A stretch of 64,000 nt of DNA, taken from JBBIMP01 sp037444305. Lineage in GTDB: Bacteria > Acidobacteriota > UBA6911. The notes beneath the pieces were generated by a model. That model saw only the letters and a program-made list of their open reading frames with translations. It was not told where the DNA came from and searched no databases. A program made the position numbers and the translations under genes. Of this stretch, positions 35,424 through 43,845 are shown in pieces. Positions within the stretch are counted from its first letter, which is position 1, and each line of letters begins with the position of its first letter. The stretch covers positions 109,156 through 173,155 of the forward strand of contig JBBIMP010000013.1 of the NCBI GenBank assembly GCA_037444305.1, written 5' to 3'.

Positions 35424-35510
35424 ATCGTTTTAGTGGCGCAGGCAAACGAAGCCGCGAACGCAGTGAGCGGTCGGGTTACCCTATCGGATAGCATGACCCG
35501 TAGGGGCCTC
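35424..35510 (+). repeat. Copy C of the dispersed palindromic repeat
   Basis: Begins GAGGATCGTTTTAGTGG, as copy E does, then GCAAACGAAGCCGCGAACG and GTGAGCGGTCGGGTT. The right arm is degenerate after CATGACCCGT, so it can no longer form the full hairpin. It ends at the 3' end of the thioredoxin-like gene (minus strand), whose stop lies at 35509-35511. Confidence 0.65.
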
Positions 35511-36456
35511 AACGAGCGGCATCCGATCTGGCGAGCAGTTCCGCGATGTCTTTCCGGAGGGTTTCCAGCGGCTGGTAGTTCACATAGTTCTTGTGCACCA
35601 GGCCCGAGGGATCCACGAGGAAAAGCGTCGGGTAGACGTTGACGCTGCCGAATGCCTCCTGCATCTGGGTGCCGAGGTGACCTGCCGGAAAGTTGTATCC
35701 CGCCTTGGCCATGTAAGCGGCGCGCTGCTGGTCGGTTGTCTCCAGTTCGAGAATCCTGTCGGCGTTCACAGCGACCACGGTGAAGTTACGGGCCGCAAAT
35801 TCTTGCTGCAGCTCCACGAGGTGCGGAGATATCCTGACGCACGGGGGGCAGCCGGAAAACCAGAAGTATAGGAGGTAGCTCTTTCCCTTCAGGTCCTCGG
35901 AGGAGAGCGATCCTCCCCCCATCAGCTCCAGCGTGAACTGCGGCGCGAGGCGGCCTTCCCAGCCCATCACCGTCCGCTCGATGAGCTTGCCGAACCGCCG
36001 ATCTCTCTTGACGGCCTCGATGTCCACCGACGCGATCTCGCCGGAGTCAGGGTCGCGCCGGATGAACTGCGGCACCCGCGGGTCGCTGTCGATTATGGCG
36101 AGAAGAACGGCCGCTTCCCCCTCGATCTGAAGGTTGAACTGCCGGGAAATGTCCGCCAGCGTGGGGATCTCGTTCGTCGCGGCCTTGTACTGCGCCACGA
36201 AGAGCGGGATTTTGAAGAAGGTGTTGAACAGCCGGTCCAGAACCTTGCGCTCCGCGGGATCGGTGAAGACCTTGTTGTAGAGGTCGGAGACGATCAGGGG
36301 TTCGCCCGGTTTCAGGTTTTCCTTGAGGTGGCGAATGATCCTCTCCTCGATGCTGCGATCGGTCGCGGCCTGAAGGCCGGCGGCTTGGGCAAATGGCAGC
36401 AGCGACAGGGACAGCAACGCGGCCACGGCGGCGGCTCGACAATGTTTGGTTTTCAT
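35509..36456 (-). CDS. Exported thioredoxin-like (TlpA/AhpC-TSA) protein
   Basis: 315-residue protein with a signal peptide (AAVAALLSLSLLPFAQA), a roughly 140-residue helical N-terminal domain I do not recognise, and a C-terminal thioredoxin fold. The redox motif is WFSGCPPCVRISPHL (CPPC), with cis-proline region NVYPTLFLVDPSG. It should act as a periplasmic thiol-disulfide oxidoreductase. The ATG at 36456 is chosen for the signal peptide; the frame is open from 36597. No Shine-Dalgarno is visible. It is divergent from the TonB receptor. Confidence 0.8.
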   Translation of the reverse strand: MKTKHCRAAAVAALLSLSLLPFAQAAGLQAATDRSIEERIIRHLKENLKPGEPLIVSDLYNKVFTDPAERKVLDRLFNTFFKIPLFVAQYKAATNEIPTLADISRQFNLQIEGEAAVLLAIIDSDPRVPQFIRRDPDSGEIASVDIEAVKRDRRFGKLIERTVMGWEGRLAPQFTLELMGGGSLSSEDLKGKSYLLYFWFSGCPPCVRISPHLVELQQEFAARNFTVVAVNADRILELETTDQQRAAYMAKAGYNFPAGHLGTQMQEAFGSVNVYPTLFLVDPSGLVHKNYVNYQPLETLRKDIAELLARSDAAR

Positions 36457-36503
36457 AGGAGTGATTGTACCGGATCGACGAAATCTTGTGCGGCGCAATT
36501 GCT

Positions 36504-36519
36504 GTGACCTCAGGGTCAC
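36504..36519. promoter_or_regulatory. Palindrome GTGACC-N4-GGTCAC
   Basis: A 6-base-arm dyad (GTGACCTCAGGGTCAC) between the divergent thioredoxin-like and TonB-receptor genes, 48 bp upstream of the former. It could be an operator; no regulator is identified. Confidence 0.25.
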
Positions 36520-36565
36520 GGCCTTGCAGGGATTGCGCTTAGGTTCACAAAGCTGAGGAGAATTG

Positions 36566-36594
36566 TTGCCTCGGGGCCGGACCTGGACTATATT
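36566..36594 (+). promoter_or_regulatory. Promoter TTGCCT-17-TATATT with long leader
   Basis: The -35/-10 pair with 17-bp spacing predicts a start near 36601 and a 180-base leader before the receptor. The leader opens with ACGGAGC, which can pair with GCTCCGT at 36631-36637, and later contains a GCAGGG/CCCTGC hairpin and further GGCC-rich stems. No known riboswitch class was recognised. Confidence 0.4.
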
Positions 36595-36780
36595 CACCTG
36601 ACGGAGCTGGAAGGGCGGCCGTACGGCTGCGCTCCGTGCAAGAATCCCTGGCTGAATTCACTACGGGTCGACATCGCAGGGCACGTGTCCCTGCCGGGGC
36701 GGCCTCCCGGCCGGCCCCTGCAGGAAACGGCGGACTGCTAACCAGGTCTTTTTCGAAGATTTGATTCTGGAGGTACAAAA

Positions 36781-39700
36781 GTGACAAAAAGGAACTTCCC
36801 TTTGGCTGTTCTCTTGTTTTTGTGCCTGGCTGCGCTGGCCATGGCCCAGGGGACCACGTCCAGGCTGGTCGGAACCGTCACCGATGCTACGGGAGGGGTT
36901 GTCCCCGGCGCGACTGTGATGCTGACCAGCCAGGCGACCGGGGTCAGTTTTACGGCAATGACCAGTGAGGAGGGCACGTATGTTTTTGAAGCCGTGCAGG
37001 TCGGTCTTTACACCGTCACGGTGGAAATGCAGGGTTTCAAGAAATTCGTCGCGGCTGACAACCGCGTAAATATCGGCGCACCGACAACCGTCAACGCAAT
37101 TCTGCAGGTCGGTACGACATCGGAAACGGTTACGGTGACGGGCGCTTACGAGGTGGTTCAAACCAGCACCTCCGGCAACATCGGGGCTATCATCGAGCAG
37201 CGCGTTCTGCAGGATCTGCCGATCGTAGGCACCCGCGGCCGCAACCCTCTCGGGCTCGTTAACACCGAGCCGGGAGTGGTTTCCGGCGCCAATACAGGAG
37301 GAGGCGTCCACGTGCACGGCGCGCGCGACCGCGCCTGGAATTTCACGCTGGACGGGATCGACACCAACGAAACGAGCGCCGGCGGGGGCAACTTCTCGCC
37401 CTTGCGCACCAACCCGGACTCGCTGGCCGAGTTCCGCGTCATCACCAGCAATCCCACCGCCGAATTCGGCCGCAACAGCGGCGCACAGGTCGCCATGGTA
37501 ACGCGCTCCGGAGGAAATGAGTTGCACGGCTCGGCTTTCTGGTTCTACCGGACTCCCCGCTTCAACGCCAACGAGTGGGAGAACAACATCAATGGCGTCG
37601 GAAAGCGGCAGTTTGTGCAGAACATCCCGGGATTCAGCCTCGGCGGGCCGATTATCAAGAACAGGACGTTCTTCTTCACAAACATCCAGTGGCTGCGGGC
37701 GCGGGAATCGGCTGCCATGACCCGGACGGTATACACCGCCGATGCCCGCAAGGGGCTCTTCCGCTACGTAAAAGGTGGGCGCAACACTCCTGCGGGAGCG
37801 ACAGGGGCGTCGGTTGATGCTTCCGGGAACGTATTGGCCGGCGTGAACCTCGGCACCTACAACGTCGCCGCCAGCGATCCGGCGAAAATCGGCCTGGATG
37901 CCACCGTTCAGAAGATCATCGCGCTGACACCTCTGCCCAACAACTTCATGACGGGTGACGGGCTCAACACGGCTGGATTCAATTTCGCGGCGCTCCAGTA
38001 CGAAAAGCAGCATGACGTGGTTTTCAAAATCGATCACGCGTTCAGCAGCAAGAATGTTTTCTTTGCGCGTGTAGCCTGGGGTCGCCAGGACACGCTCTGC
38101 GACCGCGTGAACGGCGGCGATCCGGCCTTCCCGGGACTTACCTGCAGGGTGAACACCCAGCGCGATCCGAAGAATGTTGCGCTCAATTGGCGCTGGAACC
38201 CGACGCCGAGGATTACCAATGAGCTGGTCGTGGGCGGCAACCAGTTCGCTTTCGACTTCGTTATTCCGCAGGCCGACGCGAGCAAGCCTTACCTGTCGCT
38301 GAATGACATAACCATTCCCGAGAGCACCGTTTTCGGGAACAAGCGGATGCTCCGCACTTACCAGATCGTGGAGAACTTCAGTTACCTCAGAGGCGCTCAT
38401 GCGATCAAGGCGGGCGCCAATATCCGCTTCCAGCAGCATGAGGATACCCGCGGATCGGTGGCGGGTGTGAACATCGCCCCCCAGGTCAACTTCAGCACGG
38501 CCACGAACACGGTCGATCCGACTACGTTCGGCATCCCGACCGATATCAACACCACTTTCGACCGGCCGCTGCTGCAGCGGACGATCAACAACCTGCTCGG
38601 CAGGGTCGGTTCGGCTTCGCAGGGATTTGTCTCGGACGGCGAAAAGTGGTTGCCGGGCGGAACACCGTTCATTTTCGACGCCCGCTATCCCGAATGGGAC
38701 TTCTACGTGCAGGATACCTGGAAGATTCGCAAAAACCTTACCGTGGATCTGGGTTTGCGCCTGGAATTGAAGATGAATCCGCGCAACCCTCAGGGTCTTA
38801 TTTACAGGCCGAACCAGACCGTGACCGTTGGTGCTGCTCCAAGCAATACCCTGAAGTGGGTCAAGGGAGACCTGTACAAGAACGACACCAACAACTGGGC
38901 CCCCTCGATCGGGGTGGCCTGGGATCCCTCGGGGGCGGGGAAGAGCTCCATCCGGGCCAACTACCGTCTGGCCTACGACCGGATCAATACCTTCGTCCTC
39001 TCCTCCACGATTTATCAGAGCATGCCCGGCCTGACGCTTTCGGTGGTGGAAGAAGCTTTTGGACAGGGCGGCGGCCGCCTGGCCAGCCTGCCCAAGATTG
39101 CGCCGGCGGCGACCGTGCTGCCGAGCAACTTCGTTCAGCCGGATCCGGCCGGAGCGCGCTTGATCACGGTGGTGGATCCGGACTTCCGGTCGCCCAAGAC
39201 CAACATGTGGTCGCTGAGCTACCAGCGGGAGGTCTGGAACCGGACGGTCGCAGAGGTCACCTATGTCGGACGCCGCGGCGTCGGCCTGTATGGCGCCTAC
39301 AACATCAACCAGGCGCTCTGGCAGAAGAACGGCTTCCTGGAAGCCTTCAACATCGTCAAGGCGGGCGGCGAAAGCACGCTGATGAACCAGTTGCTGCTCC
39401 CCGATACCCGCAGATTGGCGACGGAGACGGGATCGGCCATGGTCCGCAGGCTGTTCACGTCGACGCTTAATCTGAATTCCGTGGCCTCGCTGGCCAACTC
39501 CATCGGCACCCGGATCCAGAGCGGGAAAACCATTCCCGAACTCGCCGGGTTCGGTCCGTATTTCCTCAATCCCTTTCCACAGTTCCTAAGCGGGTTGAAC
39601 GTCATCGATGCGAACGACTACTCCACGTACCATGCGCTGGAGTTGAAACTCGACAGGCAGTTCTCGGACGGCATCTCGTTCATGGGCGCCTACACCTTTG

Positions 39701-40401
39701 CCAAGTCGCTCGACACGCGATCGTTCGACCCGGCGTTCATAGTAGTGAGCACCGCCAACGCCCAGTCTGCCTCCAGCACGCCGTTCGACATCTACAATCG
39801 CCGCTTGAACTACGCGCGCTCGGATTTCGACCGGACGCACGTCGTCCAGGCGCGGTGGCTGTATGAACTGCCGATCGGGAAGAACAAGCGCTTCAGCCTT
39901 TCCAGCCTTGGGAGGTTCATCGAGCCGATCGTGAGCGGCTGGCAGTTGAGCAGCTTCATGACCATCCAGACCGGGCGGCCGATGACGGTCTATTCCGGCG
40001 CCAACACCTACTCGAGCGTCGTCCAGACGCCGGCCAACTGCACCGGTTGCTCGCGCAATCTGGGGATGGTATTTGACGACACGGCGACCGGCCTCAAGTG
40101 GTATTTCAACGACGCCGAGCGCGGGAAGTTCACCGCTCCCGGCGCCGGCGAGTTCGGCAGCACCGGGCGCAACTACTTTCAGGGACCGGGCTCGTTCAAC
40201 ATGGATCTCGGCATCCTGAAGAGGACTTACGTGCGGGAGTCCCACTACCTGGAATTCCGCGCGGAGTTCACCAACCTGACCAACACGCCGACCTTCGGCT
40301 TCCCGACGCTCACCACGACGAGTTCGCTCTTCGGGCGGATTCGTGACGGTGTCATCAGCGGTTCGAGGAAGATGCAGGTGGCGCTGAAGTACACCTTCTA
40401 G
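36781..40401 (+). CDS. Oar-like TonB-dependent outer membrane receptor
   Basis: 1206-residue outer-membrane protein. A signal peptide (FPLAVLLFLCLAALAMAQG) is followed by a carboxypeptidase-regulatory-like domain (about 25-110; GTVTDATGGVVPGATVMLTS), then a plug (about 120-230; QDLPIVGTRGRNPLGLVNTE) and a long beta-barrel ending in the aromatic terminus QVALKYTF. This architecture is heavily expanded in Acidobacteriota, where it is thought to import glycans, peptides or other large substrates. The GTG start has GGAGG seven bases upstream. No neighbouring SusD-like or TonB genes; a strong hairpin follows the stop. Confidence 0.93.
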   Translation: MTKRNFPLAVLLFLCLAALAMAQGTTSRLVGTVTDATGGVVPGATVMLTSQATGVSFTAMTSEEGTYVFEAVQVGLYTVTVEMQGFKKFVAADNRVNIGAPTTVNAILQVGTTSETVTVTGAYEVVQTSTSGNIGAIIEQRVLQDLPIVGTRGRNPLGLVNTEPGVVSGANTGGGVHVHGARDRAWNFTLDGIDTNETSAGGGNFSPLRTNPDSLAEFRVITSNPTAEFGRNSGAQVAMVTRSGGNELHGSAFWFYRTPRFNANEWENNINGVGKRQFVQNIPGFSLGGPIIKNRTFFFTNIQWLRARESAAMTRTVYTADARKGLFRYVKGGRNTPAGATGASVDASGNVLAGVNLGTYNVAASDPAKIGLDATVQKIIALTPLPNNFMTGDGLNTAGFNFAALQYEKQHDVVFKIDHAFSSKNVFFARVAWGRQDTLCDRVNGGDPAFPGLTCRVNTQRDPKNVALNWRWNPTPRITNELVVGGNQFAFDFVIPQADASKPYLSLNDITIPESTVFGNKRMLRTYQIVENFSYLRGAHAIKAGANIRFQQHEDTRGSVAGVNIAPQVNFSTATNTVDPTTFGIPTDINTTFDRPLLQRTINNLLGRVGSASQGFVSDGEKWLPGGTPFIFDARYPEWDFYVQDTWKIRKNLTVDLGLRLELKMNPRNPQGLIYRPNQTVTVGAAPSNTLKWVKGDLYKNDTNNWAPSIGVAWDPSGAGKSSIRANYRLAYDRINTFVLSSTIYQSMPGLTLSVVEEAFGQGGGRLASLPKIAPAATVLPSNFVQPDPAGARLITVVDPDFRSPKTNMWSLSYQREVWNRTVAEVTYVGRRGVGLYGAYNINQALWQKNGFLEAFNIVKAGGESTLMNQLLLPDTRRLATETGSAMVRRLFTSTLNLNSVASLANSIGTRIQSGKTIPELAGFGPYFLNPFPQFLSGLNVIDANDYSTYHALELKLDRQFSDGISFMGAYTFAKSLDTRSFDPAFIVVSTANAQSASSTPFDIYNRRLNYARSDFDRTHVVQARWLYELPIGKNKRFSLSSLGRFIEPIVSGWQLSSFMTIQTGRPMTVYSGANTYSSVVQTPANCTGCSRNLGMVFDDTATGLKWYFNDAERGKFTAPGAGEFGSTGRNYFQGPGSFNMDLGILKRTYVRESHYLEFRAEFTNLTNTPTFGFPTLTTTSSLFGRIRDGVISGSRKMQVALKYTF

Positions 40402-40409
40402 CAGAAATT

Positions 40410-40443
40410 GGGTGTCGCTTCCCTGCCAAGGGAAGCGACACCC
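40410..40443 (+). terminator. Strong hairpin after the TonB receptor
   Basis: GGGTGTCGCTTCCC and its exact complement form a 14-bp stem with a six-base loop, starting nine bases after the stop. There is no T-run, so it may act as an RNA-stabilising hairpin or an atypical terminator. Confidence 0.6.
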
Positions 40444-40487
40444 CATGCTGACGGTCAAACGAGATCCGAAACGCCTCGCCGGGACAT

Positions 40488-40600
40488 TTCGGCGGATGTT
40501 CAAGGCGCCCGGAGCGCCAGCGACGGGTTGTATGGCTTGATCGGGAACCCCGACCGCTCACTGCCGCTCGCCGCTCCGTTTGCACGCGCCGTCAACTCGG
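40488..40600 (-). repeat. Copy D of the dispersed palindromic repeat (inverted)
   Basis: Reads on the minus strand as GCAAACGGAGCGGCGAGCGG ... AACCCGTCGCTGGCGCTCC ... CATCCGCCGA, matching copies A, B and E. It lies in the 585-bp space between the receptor and the convergent S9 peptidase, which contains only repeats. Confidence 0.8.
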
Positions 40601-40691
40601 CTTCTGTGATTAGGAAAGAGGCATTCCCAAACCGACAGCGGCAGTCCAGATGTGCGGCCCTTTTGACATCTCGAAGGAACCGTTTGCACAA

Positions 40692-40872
40692 GCACCCCGA
40701 AGGGGTGCAACAGGAGAGCCCAGGGCGTAAGCCCTGGGAAATGCCGAGCACGGAAACAGATGAGCCCTGAAAGGGCGGCACACCAGGCGTCGCCCATTCA
40801 GGGCTACCCTCCTGCCCCTCCCGGCGACCCAGGGCGTAAGCCCTGGGCTCTCCTGCTGAACCCTTTCAGGGT
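40692..40872. repeat. Cluster of REP-like hairpins
   Basis: GCACCCC/GGGGTGC (40692-40708) and CCCAGGGC/GCCCTGGG (40719-40738) joined by CAACAGGAGAG. The same pair occurs inverted at 40828-40872 (CCCAGGGCGTAAGCCCTGGG, CTCTCCTG, AACCCTTTCAGGGTT). Between them lies GAAAGGGCGGCAC with TTCAGGGCT. Such units resemble REP sequences mobilised by RAYT transposases; no transposase is present here. 40873-40986 shows nothing. Confidence 0.65.
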
Positions 40873-40986
40873 TCTGTGAAGCCCGTTCTTCTCATGAGTA
40901 CCAAGTCTGGATCGCCGAAAACGACTTGCCCCTTAACAGATCTCCCGATGATCTGGCTTTCCCGCGAGGACGGTGCCACGGCGAAG

Positions 40987-42858
40987 TCAGCGTCGCAGCG
41001 CAACTCTCCGCAGAAATTCTTCGGTTTTTTCGATCACGTCCCTGCGGCTGGCCTCCTTCTGGAAGCCGTGCCCCTCGCCTTCATAGACAACCAGGTCCAC
41101 GGAGCCGCCGGCGCGGCGGATAGCATCGGCCAGCGCCTCGGACTGGTTGAGCGGTACCGCCTTGTCCTCGGTGCCGTGGAATAGGAGGACCGGCGCACGT
41201 ACCCTTTCGGCGTGCGTGAGCGGGGAGCGCTCCTTCCACGCTTCCGCCGACTCGGGCAGGCCTCCCACGAGCGTTTCCTCGTAGGGGAGCTCGAAGCGAT
41301 GGGATTTTTCCTTCAGATCGAACAGGTCGGCCACGCCGTAGAGGGAGACGCCGCCTGCCCAGAAGCCCGGGTGGCGGATGAGCGCCAGCAGCGTGGTGTA
41401 CCCGCCGGCGCTGCCTCCCATGATGACCAGCCGCTTTGGATCGGCGATGCCCATGTCCACCAGGTGAAGGGCTCCGGAATGCGCATCCTCGACATCCACC
41501 TCTCCCCACCGGCCGTTGAGCGCCTCCTGGTATGCGCGGCCGTAACCCGTGCTGCCGCGGTAGTTGACGAACAGGTAGTGCCAGCCGCGGGTGGCGAAAT
41601 ATTGCGCCTGCGCGTCCCACTCCAGCGGCTTGTCGGATGTGGGGCCCCCGTGGACATGGACGATCAGCGGGTGTCGGTCCGGAGCTTCGGCGCCTGACGC
41701 CCGGTAGAGCACTCCCCAGACGGTCTCCGCATCCGGTCCCTTCCAGGAGATGCATTCCGCAGCTGCCAGCGGACGGGGATCGATTGTGCCGACTGCGGCC
41801 GTGGCCCGGGCTGCGCAGTCGCCGATCCGGAGATTCAGCGTTACGAGGGCCGGAGGGGTTACCGGGCTCGAGGCTACGAGTGCGAGGTGATGGCCGAGAA
41901 GATCGAACCCCTCGATCGAAGTCCACTCCCCGACAACCTCCGTCGTTGCAGCTTCGGGCCAGGAAACGCGCAGCACCGTGTCCCGCGCCCGATGGCGGCG
42001 CACCGCGTAGATCGACCTGCCGTCGCCGGCCCAGCACACCGGTTTTAGTCCTGGTACCCAGTCCGGCCGCCCGATCTCCCCCTCTCCTGTTTCGATCCGC
42101 CGGGCGCCCCGGCCGTCCCTGTCCGCCACCCAGAGCGATCGCCAGCCCGTCTCATCGCTGGTGAATGCCAGGTGCCGGCCGCAGGGGCTGAAGCGGGGTG
42201 AGGCGTAGCTGGTGTGTCTTTTTGCGAGCACAGTCGTGCGCAGGGGCAGCAATTCGGAGGCCTGGCCGCACTCCTGCGTGGTCACCGCAAACCGGGCGAT
42301 CTGCAGCCTGGACTCCTGCCAGGGCATCGACGTGCTGTCCCACTCCTGCCAGGCGACGCGCGAGCCGTCGGGCGAGAAGGCGGGATTGAAGGCGTACCAG
42401 GGATCCCCCGACAGCTTGACCGGCGGGGAGCCGCCGGCCAGGTCGGCGAGAAAGGCGTTGCACCTGCCGCCCTGCTCGGCGATGAAGGCGACGAAGCGGC
42501 CGCAGGGGGATATTGCGGGCGCGGCAACGCCTTCGAAGGCCGGCGTTGCTTTCCACTGTGCTCCGCTCCGCAGGCTAATGCCGTGGAGGCGGCCATCCTC
42601 GGCGGCGTACACCACGGTCTCCCCGTGGAGGGCAAAGATTCCGCCACCGTAGCCCACGCCCCCCTTGGGAAGGGGTTCGGTGGTGACCTGCTGTGCCAGG
42701 CCGCTCGCGAGCGACTGCCTTATGACGGCGCGCCTGCTGTTCACGAGCCGGACGTAAAACAGCGTCTCCCCGCGGCTGTCAAAGGCCGGTTCGGAGATCG
42801 TGTGGGACAGATAGACACGGTTCGCGGGCAACGGCAGCGCTTTTTCTTTGATTTTCAC
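40987..42858 (-). CDS. S9-family serine peptidase (acylaminoacyl-peptidase-like)
   Basis: 623-residue prolyl-oligopeptidase-type enzyme. Residues about 1-370 form the beta-propeller with WD40/TolB-like repeats (SPCGRHLAFTSDETGWRSLW). The alpha/beta-hydrolase domain carries the nucleophile MGGSAGGYTTL, the aspartate FHGTEDKAVPL and the histidine GEGHGF. An oxyanion tyrosine is in FVNYRGSTGYGR. No signal peptide, so probably cytoplasmic and active on short peptides. The start is GTG 42858, 24 bp from the divergent DUF72 start; its ribosome binding site is weak. Confidence 0.9.
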   Translation of the reverse strand: MKIKEKALPLPANRVYLSHTISEPAFDSRGETLFYVRLVNSRRAVIRQSLASGLAQQVTTEPLPKGGVGYGGGIFALHGETVVYAAEDGRLHGISLRSGAQWKATPAFEGVAAPAISPCGRFVAFIAEQGGRCNAFLADLAGGSPPVKLSGDPWYAFNPAFSPDGSRVAWQEWDSTSMPWQESRLQIARFAVTTQECGQASELLPLRTTVLAKRHTSYASPRFSPCGRHLAFTSDETGWRSLWVADRDGRGARRIETGEGEIGRPDWVPGLKPVCWAGDGRSIYAVRRHRARDTVLRVSWPEAATTEVVGEWTSIEGFDLLGHHLALVASSPVTPPALVTLNLRIGDCAARATAAVGTIDPRPLAAAECISWKGPDAETVWGVLYRASGAEAPDRHPLIVHVHGGPTSDKPLEWDAQAQYFATRGWHYLFVNYRGSTGYGRAYQEALNGRWGEVDVEDAHSGALHLVDMGIADPKRLVIMGGSAGGYTTLLALIRHPGFWAGGVSLYGVADLFDLKEKSHRFELPYEETLVGGLPESAEAWKERSPLTHAERVRAPVLLFHGTEDKAVPLNQSEALADAIRRAGGSVDLVVYEGEGHGFQKEASRRDVIEKTEEFLRRVALRR

Positions 42859-42876
42859 CTAATCTTCACCTATAAA
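42848..42876 (+). promoter_or_regulatory. Promoter TTGATT-17-TATAAA for the DUF72 gene
   Basis: The -35 lies within the first codons of the divergent S9 gene. The predicted transcription start falls at the ATG (42883), so the transcript would be leaderless. No Shine-Dalgarno is present. Confidence 0.5.
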
Positions 42877-42882
42877 TAAGTC

Positions 42883-43719
42883 ATGGTTCTGGTCGGCACG
42901 AACGGGTTTCAGTATCGGGATTGGGCCGGGGTGTTCTACCCGTCCGGGCTCGGTGCCGGGCACCTCCTCGAATATTACAGCCGGCACTTCGGCTGCTGCG
43001 AGCTGGGATTCACATACTACCGCATTCCGGAGGTTTCCGCAGTCGCACAGCTCGTCGAGGGGGCGGGGCGGGGGCTGCAGTTCGTTTTTCGCGTGCCGTT
43101 CAAGCTGCTGGACGCCCCAGGGTTGGACGCGGCCTTGGCGCGGCGTTTTGCGGCGGCGCTCTGGCCTTTGAAGGAAACGGGTCTGTTGAGCGGCGTGGTT
43201 GCGCGTTTTCCGCCGGCCTTTGCCTTCATCCGCGGCAATTTCGACCGCTTGTGCCGGCTGAGGGACGCCCTGGAAGGAATTCAGTTGGTGGCGGAGTTCG
43301 GCTGCGCCGACTGGCGGACGCCCAGGTCCGCGAAGCATCTGCGGGCGGCACGCATTGCGCTGGCGTGCGTGGACGGCGGCGAGGCTCAGCAGGAAAAGGT
43401 CTTTTACTGCGCGACGGCGAACCTGGCCTACGTGCGGTTCGAAGGCAGGAACCGCTGCCGGTGGCTTGAGGGGGACGGGTCCGCGCAGCACGACTACCTG
43501 TACAGCCGCGCCGAGCTGGCGGCTGCGGTTCCGGAGATCCGCCGACTGGAGGAGGGGAGCGAGCGGGTGCTGGTCCTGATGAACAACCCCTGGCGGGGCC
43601 AGGCCACGGTGAACGCGCGGATGATGATCGAGCTGCTGGCCGACAAAAAGCGTTACACGGAGGAAGTGGAGGAGGATCGATTTAGTGGTCTGCGTAAACG
43701 GAGCCGCAAACGGCAGTGA
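42883..43719 (+). CDS. DUF72 family protein
   Basis: 278-residue TIM-barrel-like protein of the YecE/DUF72 family. Start VLVGTNGFQYRDWAGVFYPS is diagnostic, followed by LEYYSRHFGCCELGFTYYRI and a C-terminal block VLVLMNNPWRGQATVNARMM. Biochemical function is not established. The last 15 codons (RFSGLRKRSRKRQ and stop) are read from palindromic repeat copy E, which has replaced the native C-terminus. It stands 126 bp upstream of the Y-family polymerase-like gene and is co-directional with it and dnaE2. Confidence 0.85.
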   Translation: MVLVGTNGFQYRDWAGVFYPSGLGAGHLLEYYSRHFGCCELGFTYYRIPEVSAVAQLVEGAGRGLQFVFRVPFKLLDAPGLDAALARRFAAALWPLKETGLLSGVVARFPPAFAFIRGNFDRLCRLRDALEGIQLVAEFGCADWRTPRSAKHLRAARIALACVDGGEAQQEKVFYCATANLAYVRFEGRNRCRWLEGDGSAQHDYLYSRAELAAAVPEIRRLEEGSERVLVLMNNPWRGQATVNARMMIELLADKKRYTEEVEEDRFSGLRKRSRKRQ

Positions 43720-43785
43720 GCGGTCGGGTTGCCCGGTCAAGCCACGCAACCCGTCGCTGCCGCTCCGGGCTCCGTTGAATGCCGA
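43671..43785 (+). repeat. Copy E of the dispersed palindromic repeat
   Basis: GGAGGATCGATTTAGTGG, then GTAAACGGAGCCGCAAACGG, CGGGTTG ... CAACCCG and GCTCCGGGCTCCG; full-length and foldable. It starts inside the 3' end of the DUF72 gene and supplies its stop codon. Confidence 0.8.
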
Positions 43786-43845
43786 CCGGCAAGCAGGGAC
43801 GGCAGACGAAGTGGCATTTAACCGTTTCCGGACCGGAGGTGAAAG

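Noticed and set aside
36661..38439. Minus-strand open frame of about 590 codons opposite the TonB receptor
   Set aside because: Antisense shadow of the receptor; no family features.
40692..40872. CRISPR array suggested by repeated CCCAGGGC units
   Set aside because: The units are hairpins in both orientations with irregular spacing, not direct repeats with uniform spacers, and no cas gene is present.
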